Source: an uncultured Bacteroidales bacterium (GTDB lineage Bacteria > Bacteroidota > Bacteroidia > Bacteroidales > Bacteroidaceae). Taken from it: DNA of 8,423 nucleotides. The position numbers were made by a program, and so were the translations under genes. Below the pieces are notes generated by a model. The model was not told the origin of the DNA. It ran no database searches and saw only the letters and a program-made list of their open reading frames with translations. The DNA is taken from the NCBI GenBank assembly GCA_945837185.1, contig CAMAMZ010000088.1, forward strand, positions 1 through 8,423. The letters run 5' to 3'. Positions 5,797-8,423 of this stretch are shown in pieces; positions within the stretch are counted from its first letter, which is position 1; each line of letters opens with the position of its first letter.

Positions 5797-8423
5797 ATGA
5801 ATCAAATCATACGTTTCGCCTTGTCCAACAGACTGTTGGTTCTGGTTTTGGCAGTTGTGCTCATGGTGGGCGGCATCTTTATGGCCTCGCGCATGGAAGT
5901 CGATGTGTTCCCCGATTTGAACGCCCCCACCGTGGTCGTCATGACCGAGGCCAAGGGCATGGCCCCCGAGGAAGTAGAGCGGCTCATCTCTTTCCCCATA
6001 GAAACAGCGGTCAACGGTGCCACCCATGTGCGCCGTGTGCGCTCCTCGTCAACCACAGGCTTCTCGATCGTCTGGGTAGAGTTCAATTGGGGCACCGATA
6101 TCTATCGGGCACGGCAAATCGTGTCAGAGAAGTTAGCAATGGTGCGCGATGCCCTTCCGGAAGGTGTCGGCAATCCCACGTTGGGACCACAGTCCTCCAT
6201 CTTAGGTGAGTTGATGATAGTGGCACTGACTGCCGACTCAACCTCACTCCGTGACCTCCGTACCTTGGCCGATTGGACCATACGTCCACGTTTGCTGGCT
6301 ACAGGTGGTGTGGCACAGGTCACGGTGTTGGGAGGCGATATCAAGGAATACCAGCTATTGCTCAGTCCGGAGAAGATGCATCATTATGATGTTTCCCTGG
6401 ACGAGGTGATGGAGGCCGTGCAGGGTATGAATCAGAACACCGCAGGAGGAGTGCTCAATGCCCATGGCAATGAATATATACTCCGAGGCTTGCTGGCAAC
6501 CGATAAACTGTCGGAAATGGAACGGGTGGTGGTGAAGGCAACACCTAAAGGCAGTGTCTGTCTGCGTGATATCGCCAAGGTACAGATAGGCAATAGCGTG
6601 CCACGTATGGGTGTAGCCTCTTACAAGGGAAAGGCTGCCGTGATGATGACCGTCACCAAGCAACCTTCCACCAGTACCCTCGACCTCACGGAGTCGCTCG
6701 ATGCTACGCTGGCAGCATTGCAGCCTACGTTGCCAGCCGATGTGCATATCGCCACGGATGTCTATCGCCAGTCTCGCTTCATTGAGAGTTCTATCAACAA
6801 TGTCCGTGATGCGCTGATAGAGGGAGCGGTGTTCGTCGTGGTGGTGCTCTTCCTCTTCTTGATGAATGTGCGCACCACCATCATCTCCGTGCTCACCATT
6901 CCTCTTTCGCTGCTCACCGCCGTGTTGGTGCTCCATGCCTTAGGGCTCACCATCAACACCATGAGCTTGGGTGGCATGTGTATTGCTATCGGTTCGCTTG
7001 TGGATGATGCCATCGTCGATGTAGAGAATGTATATAAACGGTTGCGGCAGAACTATGCCTTGCCTGTAGGTGAACGCAAACCTTTGAAGGAAGTTGTGTT
7101 CGAGGCTTCAAGGGAGGTGCGCATGCCTATCCTCAACTCTACCCTGATTATCATTGCCAGTTTCATGCCACTGTTCTTCCTTTCCGGCATGGAAGGTCGC
7201 ATGCTGGTACCTTTAGGCATAGCCTTTATTGTGGCTTTGGCATCGTCAACCATTGTTGCGCTTACCCTCACTCCCGTTTTGTGCAGCATCCTGCTGAGAA
7301 GAAAGGCAGAAGATGCTATGGGTATGGCAGGTGCGGAGGCAACGGATTACAAGGAGCCTTGGGTGTCGCGCAAGGCAAAGGGTGCCTATGCCCGTAGCCT
7401 GACATGGGCGTTGGCGCATTGGCGTGGCGTGCTTGCGGCCACAGGTGTGGCGGTAGTGGGTGTCATCATTCTTTTCACTACTTTGGGGCGCAGCTTCCTG
7501 CCGCCTTTCAATGAGGGTTCTTTCACGGTAGGAATCTCCACCATGCCGGGAGTCTCGATTGAGGAGTCGGACAAGATGGGCGCCATGGCGGAGAAGGTGC
7601 TTATGGGTGTTCCGGAAATCAAGACCGTAGGTCGCAAGACCGGCAGGGCCGAGTTGGATGAGCATGCCTTGGGTGTCAATAACTCCGAGATAGAAGCTCC
7701 TTACGAACTGGGTGATAGAAGTAAGGATGAACTGGTGGCCGATGTGCGCCATCGCCTTTCCGAGATACCCGGTGTTACGGTAGAGGTGGGCGCGCCTATC
7801 ACCCATCGTATCGACGCTATGCTCTCTGGCACGCGTGCAAATATCGCCATCAAGATCTTTGGTACCGATTTGAATCGCCTGTTCTCCATTGGTAATCAGA
7901 TTAAAGACGCGGTGGAAGGTGTAGAGGGCATTGCCGACCTCACGGTCGAGCAACAGGTAGAACGTCCGCAACTCAAGATTATCCCCCGCCGCGACATGCT
8001 GGTGCAATACGGAGTCACGTTGCCGCAGTTCGAGCAGATGGTGCGCGTGCTGTTGGCAGGCGAGCAGGTATCGCAAGTGTATGAAGGCAACCGCTCCTTT
8101 GACCTGACCCTGCGTGTGGATGACGAGACAAGGCAAAGTGCCGCACGTATCGCCTCCATGCTGGTAGATGCCAATGGTAAAAAGGTGGCATTAGGAAGCC
8201 TGGCCGACATTGTTTCCGCGGCAGGTCCCAACACCATCAACCGCGAGAATGTAGCGCGCAAGGTGGTAGTGTCGGCCAACGTGGCTGGTCGTGACCTGCG
8301 AGGGGTGGTGAAAGACATACAGACTATAGTTGAAGAGAAGATTCATCTACCGGAAGGGTATCATGTAGCTTATGGTGGACAGTTCGAGAGCGAGCAGGCA
8401 GCTTCGAGAACGCTGTTCCTCAC
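5797..8423 (+). CDS. CusA/CzcA-type heavy-metal efflux RND permease, 3' end beyond the window
   Basis: The frame is open from ATG 5797 to the window end, giving 875 residues of a family usually about 1,030-1,040 long, so roughly the last five membrane helices are missing only because the window stops. The protein should use proton influx to move metal ions from the periplasm outward as a trimer with the adaptor. TM1 lies at about 9-31; a periplasmic pore domain follows (GPQSSILGEL; ADWTIRPRLLA); TM2-TM6 lie between about 343 and 497; TM7 is at about 543-565; then the second periplasmic domain (FLPPFNEGSF, THRIDAMLSG). TM4 carries VDDAIVDVEN (402-411), with acidic residues for proton relay. 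At positions where E. coli CusA has Cu/Ag-binding Met (573, 623, 672), this protein shows no Met by my eye alignment, so copper or silver specificity is not supported and the cation stays open. The start is set by the strong ribosome binding site at 5782-5790. Confidence 0.93.
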   Translation, partial: MNQIIRFALSNRLLVLVLAVVLMVGGIFMASRMEVDVFPDLNAPTVVVMTEAKGMAPEEVERLISFPIETAVNGATHVRRVRSSSTTGFSIVWVEFNWGTDIYRARQIVSEKLAMVRDALPEGVGNPTLGPQSSILGELMIVALTADSTSLRDLRTLADWTIRPRLLATGGVAQVTVLGGDIKEYQLLLSPEKMHHYDVSLDEVMEAVQGMNQNTAGGVLNAHGNEYILRGLLATDKLSEMERVVVKATPKGSVCLRDIAKVQIGNSVPRMGVASYKGKAAVMMTVTKQPSTSTLDLTESLDATLAALQPTLPADVHIATDVYRQSRFIESSINNVRDALIEGAVFVVVVLFLFLMNVRTTIISVLTIPLSLLTAVLVLHALGLTINTMSLGGMCIAIGSLVDDAIVDVENVYKRLRQNYALPVGERKPLKEVVFEASREVRMPILNSTLIIIASFMPLFFLSGMEGRMLVPLGIAFIVALASSTIVALTLTPVLCSILLRRKAEDAMGMAGAEATDYKEPWVSRKAKGAYARSLTWALAHWRGVLAATGVAVVGVIILFTTLGRSFLPPFNEGSFTVGISTMPGVSIEESDKMGAMAEKVLMGVPEIKTVGRKTGRAELDEHALGVNNSEIEAPYELGDRSKDELVADVRHRLSEIPGVTVEVGAPITHRIDAMLSGTRANIAIKIFGTDLNRLFSIGNQIKDAVEGVEGIADLTVEQQVERPQLKIIPRRDMLVQYGVTLPQFEQMVRVLLAGEQVSQVYEGNRSFDLTLRVDDETRQSAARIASMLVDANGKKVALGSLADIVSAAGPNTINRENVARKVVVSANVAGRDLRGVVKDIQTIVEEKIHLPEGYHVAYGGQFESEQAASRTLFL

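Noticed and set aside
7246..8136. Minus-strand open frame (296 codons) opposite the RND pump
   Set aside because: The plus-strand pump reading is unmistakable here, and the antisense product has no recognisable domain.

Overview
The window looks like a chromosomal segment from a Bacteroidales bacterium, most likely the Prevotella/Bacteroides side. Three things point there. The promoters fit the Bacteroidetes sigma-ABfr form (TTTG at -33, TAnnTTTG at -7). Most genes have A-rich leaders with little Shine-Dalgarno signal. The protein families, especially the animal-type glutaminyl cyclase and the fused C26/M19 hydrolase, are typical of that phylum by recall. All six genes are on the + strand. 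No mobile element, tRNA, rRNA or CRISPR is visible.

Layout: (1) 25-918 encodes a secreted FKBP-type prolyl isomerase. Its last 33 bases are followed by two diverged copies at an exact 45-base, in-frame period. (2) 919-1167 is a 249-base gap holding those copies, a short direct repeat, a 35-base near-perfect palindrome and a good promoter. (3) 1168-4450 is a probable three-gene operon: an Lrp/AsnC regulator, a cytoplasmic fusion of a gamma-glutamyl hydrolase (C26) and a zinc dipeptidase (M19), and an exported M28-family glutaminyl cyclase. (4) 4451-4539 holds a 35-base perfect-stem palindrome followed at once by a TAnnTTTG element. (5) 4540 to the window end is a heavy-metal RND efflux operon: a His-rich lipoprotein adaptor, then a CusA/CzcA-type pump cut off by the right edge.

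How they may work together: the fusion enzyme has both active sites intact, so one polypeptide could remove a gamma-glutamyl group and then split the remaining dipeptide, for example the two steps of glutathione breakdown. An amino-acid-sensing Lrp regulator as first gene fits that role. The glutaminyl cyclase would act across the membrane, converting N-terminal Gln of exported proteins to pyroglutamate; the FKBP in this window has a Gln at one of its two plausible mature N-termini. The efflux operon is probably a separate transcription unit. Its metal cannot be named safely: the adaptor is His-rich and the pump lacks the methionines of the E. coli CusA Cu/Ag site.

Most genes here belong to known families. 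The less ordinary items are the domain fusion and its operon, the duplicated FKBP 3' end, and the two 35-base palindromes beside promoters. All functional statements rest on motif recognition by eye, with no database search.
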